A stretch of 64,000 nucleotides of DNA from Pseudoips prasinana. Taxonomy: Eukaryota; Arthropoda; Insecta; Lepidoptera; Nolidae. The notes under the pieces are model-generated. The model saw only the letters and a program-made list of their open reading frames with translations, was not told the DNA's origin and made no database searches. The stretch spans positions 6,510,001 to 6,574,000 of the forward strand of contig OX621266.1 of the NCBI GenBank assembly GCA_951640165.1, given 5' to 3'. The position numbers and the translations under genes are program-made. The first letter of the stretch is position 1, and the number at the start of each line of letters is the position of its first letter. Of this stretch, positions 1 through 9,076 are shown in pieces.

Positions 1-524
1 GGATCTTGCGAAGACTACGCAACTTTCTACCCACTGCCACAAAAATTGCGCTCGCACAATCCCTCCTTCTTCCTATTCTTGACTATGCCGATACCAGCTA
101 TCTTGATCTCACAGAAGCACAACTTGACAAACTTGAGCGGCTTCAAAATGTCTGCATAAGGTTTATATTTGGATTACGCAAATATGACCATGTTTCTGAT
201 TATCGCCGTCAGCTCAAGTGGCTTCCTATTCGCCTTCGCCGGAACACTCACATTTTAGCCCTTCTTTATAATATACTGTTTAATCCTTCATCACCATCTT
301 ATCTTAAAGAACGTTTCGAGTTCCTACATGACACACATTCAAGATGCTTGAGGTCATCAGAGAACCTTAAACTGCAAATGCCAAGTCATCCCACCGATTA
401 TTACGGCAAATCATTTACAGTGCAGGCTGTGCGCCTGTGGAACGCACTGCCCTTAACAATAAGAAAAGCGCAATCGTTAAATATTTTTAAAAATAATGTT
501 AAAAAACATTATCTATCTGCCTAG
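1..524 (+). CDS. LINE ORF2 C-terminal fragment (partial)
   Basis: The reading frame is open from the window start and ends at TAG 522-524. No ATG precedes it, so it is the tail of a longer ORF2. It aligns through its whole length with the last ~170 residues of the intact ORF2 at 26,135-29,092: shared runs include LDYAD, NKLERLQN/DKLERLQN, CIRFI, LRKYDHVS, WLPIR and FTVQAVRLWNALP. That last segment is the usual end of CR1-group ORF2 proteins, downstream of the reverse transcriptase palm. No frameshift or stop is visible in this stretch, so the copy is fairly young. Whether the missing endonuclease and RT domains exist upstream cannot be seen. The fragment has no known independent function. Confidence 0.85.
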   Translation, partial: ILRRLRNFLPTATKIALAQSLLLPILDYADTSYLDLTEAQLDKLERLQNVCIRFIFGLRKYDHVSDYRRQLKWLPIRLRRNTHILALLYNILFNPSSPSYLKERFEFLHDTHSRCLRSSENLKLQMPSHPTDYYGKSFTVQAVRLWNALPLTIRKAQSLNIFKNNVKKHYLSA

Positions 525-755
525 ACTACTGTATAAGCATATTTATTTACCGCTGTCGCCTTTGGTTTTTTTTTTCTCGCGCATTCCTGCTTTTATAGAC
601 TTTTTTTTTAAATTATTCTATGAATTTCTTTTTTTACTTTTTGTTATTAATTTGTATAAGTTTATGTTTGCATTAAGTTGACCTATTGTTACACCTACCT
701 ACCCTGTTTTCCCTTTCCTTAGTCTATCCACTCCATAATTGGTTGTCTGGAAGAA

Positions 756-769
756 ATCGCAGTAGCGAT
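756..769 (+). other. Conserved 3' UTR hairpin of LINE
   Basis: A perfect 5-bp stem (ATCGC/GCGAT) closes a 4-nt loop (AGTA). It is preceded by CTGGAAGA and followed by AAGACCGCC. The same layout with a different stem sequence occurs at 29,338-29,353. It is probably the RNA element recognised by the reverse transcriptase; that role is inferred. Confidence 0.65.
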
Positions 770-875
770 AAGACCGCCCTTTGTACTTAATTTATGTATG
801 CTCATTTTTTTTTTTAATGTTAAGTTATGGTGTACAATAAAGAGTATTTTACTTTTACTTTTTTTTACTTTTTTA

Positions 876-1345
876 TATTAGTCATACGTCCCTTATAGCA
901 TGATTCTTATTGAAAGATTGCATACTGTGATTTAGAGGTAGTACTCATTATTATTATTCTATATAGACACGGTCTTTAAATTATACGGCATTGTTTCCAA
1001 TTGTTTCAAACTTTTTTTTCAAAGTGTTACTTACTTGTAACTATTCTTGTATGTATATTATTGTTGTAAGTATTATTAGCATAAAGGATGAATTTTACTC
1101 TTTTTATTTTCATTTTAAGTTTATTTCAAAGCCTTTACAAGATTTTCTACGTGTTTACAAGCGAGGATTTTTTTATTTTTAATGACAACCCTGCTGTCTA
1201 TTGTCAGTGTCATTCGTTTATTCGACATAAACGCGATGCTAACGCGCGTGTGTATCGCTACAAACGCGCGTCAACGGTGCGGTTAAAAAACGTGGTGTGC
1301 ATAGGCTCTAAGATCGAAGACATCGGACCATCTATCTATAATATC
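876..1345. other. Non-coding AT-rich stretch
   Basis: No supported gene. It is AT-rich up to about 1,190, then a short CpG-rich patch (1,225-1,285, several ACGCG). Short open frames here lack coding character. Confidence 0.6.
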
Positions 1346-1382
1346 TAGGGACAATGTCACACAGATCATCCTAGCCCCAAAA
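1346..1382 (-). repeat. SINE C tail scrap
   Basis: The segment TATCTAGGGACAATGTCACA and the ~20 nt after it recur almost exactly at 2,420-2,459, where they form the tail of a longer minus-strand SINE. This copy is the tail only. Confidence 0.7.
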
Positions 1383-1738
1383 AATAAATCAGCAATAATA
1401 TAATATAACAAAGCCTAGATTTTGTTAGAGTTCACTTCTTGATCCTGTAGCTTTTGTTGGAGGTTCCATATCACTGCACTGGCAGCATTCCATATATAAA
1501 TAGTAATCTGCCACATTAAGCGTGTTTTGACTTGTTGGTTATCATTCCGTAAAAAGTGAATAAAACTGTCTTGACTGTAATGTGTGTTTTATATAAAACT
1601 ATATAATAACATAGGTTCACCTACGTACTCTATACAACAATTTCCTAAAGGTTATGGGCCCAGGATCCCAGAGTCGCAGGTTGCCAGGATTGGTTTGTAG
1701 TTAAAATCGCTAGTGTTTTTTACAAAAAACGGAAATGG
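1383..1738. other. Non-coding stretch
   Basis: No gene is seen. A GTGAATAAAACTGTC segment near 1,556 resembles a polyadenylation region of an old LTR or transcript, but no partner LTR is visible. Confidence 0.5.
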
Positions 1739-1973
1739 GTGCCTCGTTGGTCTAGCGGTAGAGTGTGCACCCGCAGAGGACGAGGTTCAAATCCCGTGTC
1801 GGGCCAAAAGTGATTTTGGGACTTTTCTGTAAAAAGATAAATTGCTCAGTTTCGGCCCGAATTCTGGGAGATGACGGTATAATACCTGCCTGACCTCTTT
1901 CTGGTCGTGTCGGATCGGATAATCTCTATTGAGACTGGCCACCGTGGCCGACATTCCGCTAGGAGGACATTAT
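1739..1973 (+). mobile_element. tRNA-derived SINE A
   Basis: The head is tRNA-like, with an A-box region GGTCTAGCGGTAGAGTG and a B-box GAGGTTCAAATCCCG. Downstream is a body (AAAAGTGATTTTGGGACTTT...) shared with the copy at 17,188-17,690. Both end in CCGCTAGGAGGACATTA. It would be transcribed by RNA polymerase III and mobilised by a partner LINE; that is family knowledge. Confidence 0.8.
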
Positions 1974-2265
1974 TATTTTTATTATTAATGTGCATGTGAC
2001 ACGAGTTCTTATATGAGAAAGTCTCAAAGGCATTCCAAACGAAATAAAATTCAGTATACAAATGTAAAGCGGGAGCATCACGTAACTATACACACAAAAG
2101 AAGCCTGAAATTTAAAATTTAAACCTGACTAGGAAAAGAATAGTAGGTAATCAATCCAACTGTAATAATAGCCTCCTATTTTCCTAGTCGGTTAAAAAAG
2201 TACCTATTTAAGGTAATTGACTTTAACGTCAAAGTCACCGTCTAAATAAAAAAAAACTCGACTGC

Positions 2266-2372
2266 ACGTGTGGCGCAGCGGCTAGAGTCGCCTCGCCGCT
2301 TCGTGTCGCGGGTTCGAGTCCCGCGCCGGACAACTATTTGTGTAACTAATAAATAGTTGTTAGACTCAGAAC
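2266..2372 (+). mobile_element. tRNA-derived SINE B
   Basis: The tRNA-like head is GTGTGGCGCAGCGGCTAGAG with B-box GCGGGTTCGAGTCCCGCG, followed by ACAACTATTTGTG. Further copies are at 7,944-8,045 (plus) and 10,546-10,640 (minus). Confidence 0.75.
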
Positions 2373-2410
2373 AACTATTTATTATTATTGATTGGATGTA
2401 ATTTGTGTCC

Positions 2411-2665
2411 GTCTATTTAATATCTAGGGACAATGTCACACAGATCATCCTAGCCCCAAACTAAGCAAAGCTTGTACTATGGTTACCAGGCGACGATAAG
2501 CATACTTATATAGATAGATAAATACTTATATACATAGAAAACATCCATGACTCAGAAACAAATTTTCGTGCTCATCACACAAATATTTGCACTTACCGGG
2601 ATTCGAACCCAGGACCACCAGCTTTGTAGGCAGGAGCACTACCAACTAGGCTACCGTGACTATAT
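2411..2665 (-). mobile_element. tRNA-derived SINE C
   Basis: On the minus strand the tRNA-like head (B-box GGTTCGAATCCCGG, near 2,600) is followed by AAATATTTGTGTGATGAGCA, a TATATAAGTAT-type body and the tail shared with 1,346-1,382. This is the commonest SINE of the window; others lie at 17,935, 18,465, 19,706 and 21,665. Confidence 0.8.
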
Positions 2666-2940
2666 ATTTGTAAAGTACTCCGCGGGATTAGGTTCCCTAA
2701 TGCGGGCGTTGTCTTTTAAATAAAAATAATAACAGCACCTCCACACAAAATAATACAAGCCGAGGTTATTTTAAACACATTGTTAATACATCTGCTTCAC
2801 GCAATTAAAATACTTATCTACGTACGTTCAATGTCGACACATACAATGCACATACTCTGCAATATTTTATTTTAAAATTCTGCTCTTATCATATTATATA
2901 ACACGCTGTATGGCTCTATATTATAGTATAAAGACTTCAA
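2666..2940. other. Non-coding stretch
   Basis: AT-rich. No gene, RNA or repeat could be supported. Confidence 0.5.
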
Positions 2941-3090
2941 AATAACTAATGGCAACCTTCATCCAGGGAGCCCTAGGCCGGCTACGCACTTGTGGTTCTT
3001 CTGCTATTGCGAGTGTCCAAGGGCGGTGGTGGTCATTTACTATCAGGTGACCTACTTGCTCGATTATCTAGGTGTCATATAAAACATACT
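2941..3090 (+). mobile_element. SINE-like repeat D
   Basis: It carries GGCCGGCTACGCACTTGTGG and GGGCGGTGGTGGTCATTTAC, then ATCAGGTGACCTACTTGCTC and a terminal ATAAAA. This end sequence is very common in Lepidoptera, in SINEs and in RTE-like LINE tails. A second copy lies on the minus strand at 22,448-22,550. The exact family was not resolved. Confidence 0.7.
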
Positions 3091-3895
3091 CTTGGTTCTG
3101 TACAGGTGTAAAAGTAAACATGTCTTTAAAAAAAACTAGGTATAACCTACTAAGTAATATACAACGTAATATAAGAACATAATACAAACTTTACACCAAT
3201 TAAACTGTTCAAAGGCCCTCTTTCCAGCCAACAAAGTTAAACTTACTTAGGGTCTCAAAACTAGGCTTTACAGGACATCAAAGAACTTCACCTTCATAAT
3301 ATTAATAATGAACACTGAAATAATAAATACAAAACAACTTCCCGCTACGCTTATAACTTAACCCACGCAGACGAAAATTACACGCTAATTCCCGCTCATT
3401 TAGCGTCCACAAAATTAAGACCACAGATAATATCTACGAGTCCGTTTGACATCTATATTGTGATATCGCGACGCCATCTTGGTTTCAAAGAATAAAAAAC
3501 ATCGCTTTATTAGTTCCAAATGATATCAGATTATTTGATATCGGGAATGGGAATTTACGGATGCGAGTGGGAAATATTAATTTGGTTAGTTGTGTGTGAA
3601 GCGGAGTAATATTAAGTCATTGTGTAGCGAATGTATCTGGTTTCGTTTCCAGGAACAGATCCACGAAAAATTATACCAGAATCGGTATGCATACCTACTG
3701 TTTATAGTTTAAAGTAAGATCAATCTTGATTTTCTAAAAATAATTAATGTTTTTGCCTGTGACTCCATCCATGTGGGGTTTATGCTATTTTTGATGGTTT
3801 AAACCAAGTAATCTGATGTTGTTATCGCAGCGTGAGGAGTATTTAATCAATAAAGTAAATATATACATTAATCACAAAAATGAAAAATCATAAAT
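3091..3895. other. Non-coding stretch
   Basis: AT-rich sequence without a supported gene. It is the longest stretch in the first 4 kb without a recognisable mobile element, so it may be host unique sequence. Confidence 0.5.
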
Positions 3896-3976
3896 TAATC
3901 GTTCGGCGGCGGGTCTCGATCCAGTACCCTCTAGCAAACCGAGGTAGGCGATCTGCCATTGAGATAGACACGATTC
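3896..3976 (-). repeat. tRNA-like SINE head or tRNA pseudogene
   Basis: On the minus strand there is an A-box-like stretch CTCAATGGCAGATCGCC and a B-box GGATCGAGACCCGCC, about 40 nt apart. Acceptor-stem pairing is not convincing, so a functional tRNA is unlikely. Confidence 0.5.
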
Positions 3977-4109
3977 ACACTACTGGATCAAAGAATTCTG
4001 ATATTACGAATAATGCTATAAAACTAAGGTTTTAAATGTCTGTTTAAACTTTAATAACACAAAATAATTTCAGTACAAACTTTATTATACCTGAGGGATT
4101 TTTATTATA

Positions 4110-4267
4110 CCCCTAAGGGGGACTACTAGGGGGGAAATCTGGACTTATTTTGTTTTCATTCCGGTTTCCCCCCCCCCCCCCCTAAGTGGGATTTTCAGGG
4201 GGAAAATCTGGACTTATTTTTATTTGTTCCGATTTCCCCCCTAAGGGGGAATTTCAGGGGGGGGGGG
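4110..4267. repeat. C/G-rich 69-bp tandem repeat
   Basis: The phrase AATCTGGACTTATTTT recurs with a 69-bp offset (GGACTTATTT at 4,141 and 4,210). Each unit carries CCCCCTAAGGGGGA-like palindromic blocks. It contains a run of 15 C (4,168-4,182) and a run of 11 G (4,257-4,267). Two full units and part of a third are seen. Confidence 0.8.
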
Positions 4268-4475
4268 AATCGGAATAAGCCGCTTCGGCCCTCTGAGTGA
4301 GTTCCTCGAACTGATCGAGCAACTCCCAGCCTTCGTTACTAATGCGCTCGGCAAAACTCGAGGCGCGCCCTTTGCTATTCGCTGGGGACGCCTGGGATTT
4401 GGGCGCAAGATTGGTTGATTTGGAAGTCTGGGCCCCTTTGTCCGGACCCTTTGTGGTCTGTGACTTCTTTGTCAC
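4254..4475 (-). pseudogene. gag-like ORF fragment, unassigned
   Basis: About 70 codons are open on the minus strand. The frame begins just after a TAA, and its first candidate start is GTG, not ATG, so this is a fragment. The residues are rich in Lys, Ser, Thr, Pro and Gln (TKKSQTTKGPDKG...), then an amphipathic stretch ISNEGWELLDQFEELTQRAE, and a Pro-rich end that runs into the G-run of the neighbouring 69-bp tandem. A disordered basic N-terminus followed by a short helix resembles the start of retrotransposon ORF1/gag proteins, but no family could be named. Low codon support and the missing start make it a relic. An unrelated chance ORF in GC-rich DNA remains possible. Confidence 0.4.
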
Positions 4476-4689
4476 AGGAATCTGTTAGCCCATGCCGTTT
4501 GGACAGGGGCCCGTCTGTCCGGCGTGTATTGATTTTTATATAGAAAATACAGCGAACGTCGGCTAGCGACTGGCACAGCTGTTGTTATCCATTAGGTGTT
4601 GCACCTTTAGTTTACCAATGTAGAGGCGACGCCGTCAAGTATTTATTTATTTATTATTATCTCATCACAAAACATTGCTTATGATAAAC
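4268..4689. other. GC-richer island, then non-coding
   Basis: Upstream of the gag-like fragment (4,476-4,560) there is a GC-rich stretch with GGACAGGGGCCCGTCTGTCC, a near-palindrome. The rest is AT-rich, with no gene seen. Confidence 0.4.
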
Positions 4690-4952
4690 ATTTTCAATTT
4701 CAATTTATTTATTGCTTTCATGGGTTTACATAGGTATTTTGGATAATAATACAATATACTTACAAATAAATGTTTATCAAAACTTCACATGTTTAACTTA
4801 AATTAAAATGAATACAATTACTTATTATTAATATATTATAATTATTAAAATGAAAACAAGGAAAGTGTGTTTTTTATTTTAATTTTTATTTAATAGGCAG
4901 CGATGTAATAACGTTATTTAAATATATATATATGAAGGGAATTATAAATTAG

Positions 4953-4992
4953 GATTTATTTTCTTACACAGTGGTCGGTAAGAAAATAAATC
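4953..4992. other. Perfect 15-bp inverted repeat
   Basis: GATTTATTTTCTTAC (4,953-4,967) pairs exactly with GTAAGAAAATAAATC (4,978-4,992) across a 10-nt loop. It lies in the AT-rich 3' part of the LINE remnant. Its role is unknown. Confidence 0.85.
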
Positions 4993-5137
4993 TTTTTATT
5001 GTTTACATTTATTTTTGTATTTATGTCAAAATTTTTGTTAGTATTTTACTGGATAAATTTTATATGGTTAATTTATTTATAAATATTTATTACATAGTTT
5101 TATCATTTAAATACTCGTTTATTGAATAATATATATA

Positions 5138-5790
5138 ATTTTATTTATGAGCAACATATTAACCATTTTAAAAATTTTAATTTTTTTATACAGTCTGGTA
5201 GTTTATTTTACAGGTTTACCGACATAGCATGGGGGCTGCAAGAGTGCATTTTTATTCGTGACACTGGAAGGTTTAGTCTATTCTTATGTCGAAGTGAGTT
5301 TTTTATTGGGTGATCTTTACGTTTATTAAATAATTTTGAGTGTTTATGGATGAATTTACATATTTCGAGTATGTATATACTAAGTAAAGTAAGAATGTTG
5401 AGGTTTTGGGAGTGAGGCTTGCAGCTATCGGTTTTATCTATATTTGATAAAACTCTAATCATAATAGCTTTTATTTATGAGCAACAATTTTAACTATTTT
5501 ATAAATTTTTTAATACAGTCTGGTAGTTTATTTTACAGGTTTACCGACATAGCATGGGGGCTGCAAGAGTGCATTTTTATTCGTGACACTGGAAGGTTTA
5601 GTCTATTCTTATGTCGAAGTGAGTTTTTTATTGGTAGATCTTTACGTTTATTAAATAATTTTGAGTGTTTATGGATGAATTTACATATTTCGAGTATGTA
5701 TATACTAAGTAAAGTAAGAATTTTGAGGTTTTGGGAGTGAGGCTTGCAGCTATCGGTTTTATCTATATTTGATAAAACTCTAATCAGTTT
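5138..5790. repeat. Tandem duplication of ~330 bp in LINE remnant
   Basis: Positions 5,191-5,459 and 5,516-5,784 are nearly identical, with only a few substitutions noticed (e.g. GGGTGATC versus GGTAGATC). The preceding TTTTATTTATGAGCAACA also recurs (5,139 and 5,469). The AT-rich stretch between these anchors has drifted by small indels. Confidence 0.9.
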
Positions 5791-5907
5791 TTTTTGTTGG
5801 GTAAAAAGATTTGGTGCGTCAGTACTATTTCCCCGCATGATTATGCCATAGCTAAGCCATGCAAAAGTATATGCGTAATAGGTTGTGAGCGCGGTTTTTA
5901 AGTCCAT
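5533..5907 (-). pseudogene. Jockey-like ORF2 C-terminal fragment
   Basis: There are 125 codons on the minus strand with the typical region after the RT palm of Jockey-group LINEs: YAYTFAWLSYGIIMRGNSTD, LFTQQKKLIRVLSNI, DSCKPH and LKILTLLSIYILEICKFIHK. The same phrases (YGVILWGNSTDAP, DSCKPHFRELKILTLP) are readable in the plus-strand fragment at 6,855-7,040, so both come from one family. The catalytic palm and the endonuclease are absent. The coding end is duplicated in tandem just downstream (5,191-5,460). Without the catalytic domains it cannot be functional. Confidence 0.75.
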
Positions 5908-5945
5908 TGTTTTCTTTTTAGAAATTTTGCCGTAATTTTTGTATG

Positions 5946-6624
5946 GGCTGTTTCCAACTGCAGCATGTTTGAAGTGAAAACTTCTTTAGCGGCGTTGTGC
6001 ACCTTTTTTTTTTAAATTTTATTATTGTTACATTTTTTAAAGTGGACTGCCAAACCAAATTAAGTTCTATTTTTTAAATTTATTCCCACCCTATGGAGGG
6101 AATCAATTGCGAGTCTAATTACTATGAGTCTATACTAGTTGTTTATATTCTCTTTGATGACATTTAAAGTGGTTGGAGTCGCAACCAAACGCTACTTACT
6201 ACAGGTCGATACGCATGAAAATTTTGTAATTTTATTTTATTAGTCGTTTTTTAAGCGCTATCGGAAGATCAGCGTTACAGTATTCATTATTATTTACTGT
6301 AACATTTGCTGAGGTAGACGCCTTTCCTAGCTAGTACTGATGTAGAGGAACACCTGAAATATTTACAAACATGAACATATATATAACATTTTTTAAATTA
6401 TATATTTTTAAATCTATATTAATCTCCTAGTGGCCCTGCCTGATTTGACGGAGTGAACAATTTCAAAATATGAAGCCTATGTCCATTTCAAGGAATGTAC
6501 CTCTGTAATAGTGAGTTTTTTAACTAACTAAATTTACAAAGTTTACTTCAAAATTCTAGTATGGACTACAGCATGTATGTAAGATTATCACTTTACAGAA
6601 TTGGTGGGACTGATTTGGTATATT
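5946..6624. other. Non-coding stretch with LINE 3' UTR-like patch
   Basis: No ORF is supported. Around 6,255-6,320, GCTATCGGAAGATCAGCGTT followed by TTTGCTGAGGTAG resembles LINE 3' UTR sequence, but the boundaries are not clear. Confidence 0.4.
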
Positions 6625-7045
6625 TTCTATTAGTTTTAGGCAAAATCATTGGCAAAGGTGAATTGCACATGTGAAAAGCTGGGCCCAATACACACAATAA
6701 CTGTTTGTAAGTTCACTCTTTTGGGCCTAGACATAGACTCACACTTTGATTGGAAGTCCCAAATAAAAAAATTAAGAGCGAAGCTTTCTAAACTCTCATA
6801 TGCATTCCGAGAAATTAAAAAGACTACAGACCTCAAAACTACGCTAGTCATGTATACTATGCGTACGCTTATGCATGGTTAAAGTATGGTGTCATCTTAT
6901 GGGGTAATAGTACTGACGCACCTACTTTATTTTCTATACAGAAAAAGCTTATTCAAATCATAGCTAATATACAAGAAATCGATAGTTGTAAACCTCACTT
7001 TAGGGAACTGAAGATTTTGACCTTACCTTGTACATTAAAATAACA
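6625..7045 (+). pseudogene. Jockey-like LINE ORF2 fragment, frameshifted
   Basis: The first frame (6,649-6,882) reads LGLDIDSHFDWKSQI and LSKLSYAFREIKKTTDLKTT, the thumb/connection region of Jockey-group ORF2. The protein then continues in another frame from about 6,850: YAYAYAWLKYGVILWGNSTD, then QKKLIQIIANIQEIDSCKPH, ending at TAA near 7,040. One frameshift near 6,850 therefore breaks the gene. The catalytic palm and endonuclease are absent. It matches the minus-strand remnant at 5,533-5,907, so the two are independent insertions (or an inverted duplication) of one family. Confidence 0.75.
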
Positions 7046-7262
7046 TTACAAGAATAAATCGGAAATACACTAGGACGCACCGTGGTGTTTTATTGACATA
7101 AACATTGATAATAAACTATTTCTGGTTTAATATTTATGTTTTAGTTAATTAAGTACTCGTACACAAAAAATTACTTTTACATTTCTAAATTTCCTTGTTT
7201 TGCGTCGTTTTCAACCCAGTTGGGCCCCTTCCTTTAAATAAATTATATAGGTAGGTAGAGGT
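7046..7262. other. Non-coding spacer
   Basis: AT-rich; nothing supported. Confidence 0.5.
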
Positions 7263-7647
7263 AGGTAGTACATTGTTCCTAGGACCGCTGGCGTTTGGAG
7301 GAGGGGCACTCCACTCGTCCTACATAAGCGGTCCCGGGAAGAGGTAACCTGCTGTAGCTCAGGTTGCCTAAACGCGCTTGTGCGTGAAGGGGAGGGGAGG
7401 AGGCATTTGGCCCCCTCCCGTCCCCGGAGGAGAGTCTCAGACGCTCAGTGTACAGCGGGGGTACTGGCGAGATCGTTCACGAGTACCCAGACCCCCCGCT
7501 ACAGGCATTGTGAGGCTGGCTACCATGGTGGTTTTAGTGCGTATTCCGGGACTAACCCGGCGAGTCCCACATAACCCGTCGCCTCCCCAAGCGGCGGGTA
7601 TGCGTAAGATTTGCATTTCCAAAAAAAAAAAAAGGTAGTACATTGTT
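7263..7647 (+). mobile_element. GC-rich retroelement with A-tail and 15-bp TSD
   Basis: AGGTAGTACATTGTT occurs at 7,263-7,277 and again at 7,633-7,647, directly flanking a 355-bp GC-rich insert that ends in a run of 14 A. This is the signature of LINE-machinery insertion. The body (TTTAGTGCGTATTCCGGGAC, ACCCGGCGAGTCCCACATAA) resembles 3' ends of R1-like LINEs or SINEs in Lepidoptera. No tRNA-type B-box was found, so a 5'-truncated LINE end is favoured over a SINE. Confidence 0.85.
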
Positions 7648-7943
7648 AGTGACGCTTTGTATGTGTGCGTAAAGAACTTCAATCTCCATAGCCGCATCGC
7701 TACACATAAAATAAGCACTAACACAAGCGCAAACGGGAGAGAATAGGCGACGGATTCGGATAGTTTTGTTTTTATTAGATTCCATCTTTCCGTCTATAGG
7801 TACCTGAGAATGAGTAATGTATTTATCGTCAGGTATGATACTATGATGAAATAGTAAGAAAGGGCTTGTGAATTGCTTGATGCTTTACTTAATTAAGATT
7901 TTCTATAAAAGTAATACATAAAATATTGTTTAATTTACTATAT
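7648..7943. other. Non-coding spacer
   Basis: No gene is supported; the open frames here are short and without similarity to anything recognised. Confidence 0.5.
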
Positions 7944-8045
7944 GCACGTGTGGCGCAGCGGTTAAGATAGTCGCCTCGCCGCTTCGTGTCCCGGGTTCGA
8001 GTCCCGCGAACAACTATTTATGGGCCACCCAAATAGTTATGCCGG
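7944..8045 (+). mobile_element. tRNA-derived SINE B copy
   Basis: CACGTGTGGCGCAGCGGTTA and B-box GGGTTCGAGTCCCGCG match the copy at 2,266. The segment after the B-box has lost a few bases. Confidence 0.75.
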
Positions 8046-8127
8046 GACAATCAACTTTTAAAGTGCTCCTTTCAGTGGTTTGAACAAGATTTTTTTGAAA
8101 AAATACTTTTACATATTTTAATATACT

Positions 8128-8417
8128 CTAAGGAATAAGACCAGAAGTAGCTTTTTTAAACAAATTTTAATACAACTTACGGAAACAAAAATCACAAATA
8201 ACAAACCAATCATTATAATTCAAACAAAGAAAACGAACAAAAGAAGTAAAATCACCCGCACTACACTAGGCTAACAATTATAGACAAAGACTACGAATCG
8301 ACCCACAATCGGACAGAGTAACAGCCTCGACAACTGTTGGTCGGGAAAGAGAGTGATGCCGGCGAGGCATCGCCTTTTTATAAAAAATCCCCACTCCTGT
8401 AGTTTTCCAGTTCCACA
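8128..8417 (-). repeat. 3' LTR (290 bp)
   Basis: It matches 12,786-13,075 along its full length. On the minus strand it begins TGTGGAACTGG, has a TATA box (TTTTTTATAAAAAGGC) about 30 nt in, and ends ATTCCTTAG. A purine-rich stretch (CAGGAAGGG, minus strand) lies just upstream, as expected for a polypurine tract. Confidence 0.92.
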
Positions 8418-8966
8418 CGGCCCTTCCTGACAGGAGGCCGGCCACGGGCTCCATCTTTTAACTCTGGCGATCAGTCTTCAGGCTTGGCAACGACATCCTT
8501 GAACTTTCAGCAACACGTGATGCGGACGTGCTGGGTTGTGGCTCATCAACTTCATCAGGCATCTCGACTCCTGAAGGCTGCGTGACACTCGGAGTGGTAG
8601 ACTCCTCTGTGTCATTGTCAGACTCTGTAATGACACAAAACTACAGCACAAAAACATGTCCATAAATGATAAGAGATAGCTTCAAAACATAATCTTTGTG
8701 TCGCACCAAAATCAAACAACAATTCGACACATATGTAGGCTTAGCACACTTAACTCAGCCTAACCACAAGAGTATAAAATAAACTGATATCTGTACGTTC
8801 ACTCGGGGCAGTTCCCGTCGGGGGAGTGCCCCCTCACGACTCGCTAGAGATCTACGCGCACTTACGTGAGACATAACTTTGCGTGTGTTAATCAGTTCCA
8901 GATAAAAGCGTATCCTAACCCAAATTATCAATAAAACACAGTCAATATTTAACACAAACATATCTC

Positions 8967-9076
8967 ACACCACGTCTCGTCAGCGGACAACCCGTGGCAC
9001 GACCCTACGTGTAACACACAGCACCACGTCTCGTCAGCGGCCAACCCGTGGCATGACCCTACGTGTAACACAGCTC
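8967..9076. repeat. 54-bp tandem repeat in LTR element
   Basis: The block ACCACGTCTCGTCAGCGG starts at 8,969 and again at 9,023. The two units differ at a few sites (GACAACC/GCCAACC, GGCACGACC/GGCATGACC). Confidence 0.9.

Larger units (their letters stand above)
1..875 (+). mobile_element. CR1-group LINE, 3' end fragment
   Basis: This is the 3' part of a non-LTR retrotransposon, cut by the window edge. It comprises the C-terminal coding end (to 524), a T-rich 3' UTR, a conserved hairpin (756-769), an AATAAA signal (836-841) and a low-complexity tail of ACTTTT-like units ending near 875. It is a diverged relative of the full-length LINE at 24,724-29,437. The clade assignment (CR1/L2/Daphne-like) is inferred from the C-terminal motif and the 3' UTR layout. 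Confidence 0.85.
4690..5945 (-). mobile_element. Jockey-like LINE remnant (3' part)
   Basis: On the minus strand an RT C-terminal region (5,907 down) leads into an AT-rich 3' part ending near 4,690 in AATAAATTGAAATTGAAAAT, a LINE-type A-rich tail. The 5' end is missing. A related fragment lies in the opposite orientation at 6,625-7,045. Confidence 0.7.

Noticed and set aside
2127..2189. A short MITE bounded by GACTAGGAAAA and its complement.
   Set aside because: The arms are only 11 bp with no clear target duplication and only one copy is seen; too weak to call.
2266..2340. A functional tRNA gene.
   Set aside because: A- and B-boxes are present but the cloverleaf arms do not pair convincingly, and the same head with the same non-tRNA 3' body recurs, so it is a SINE.
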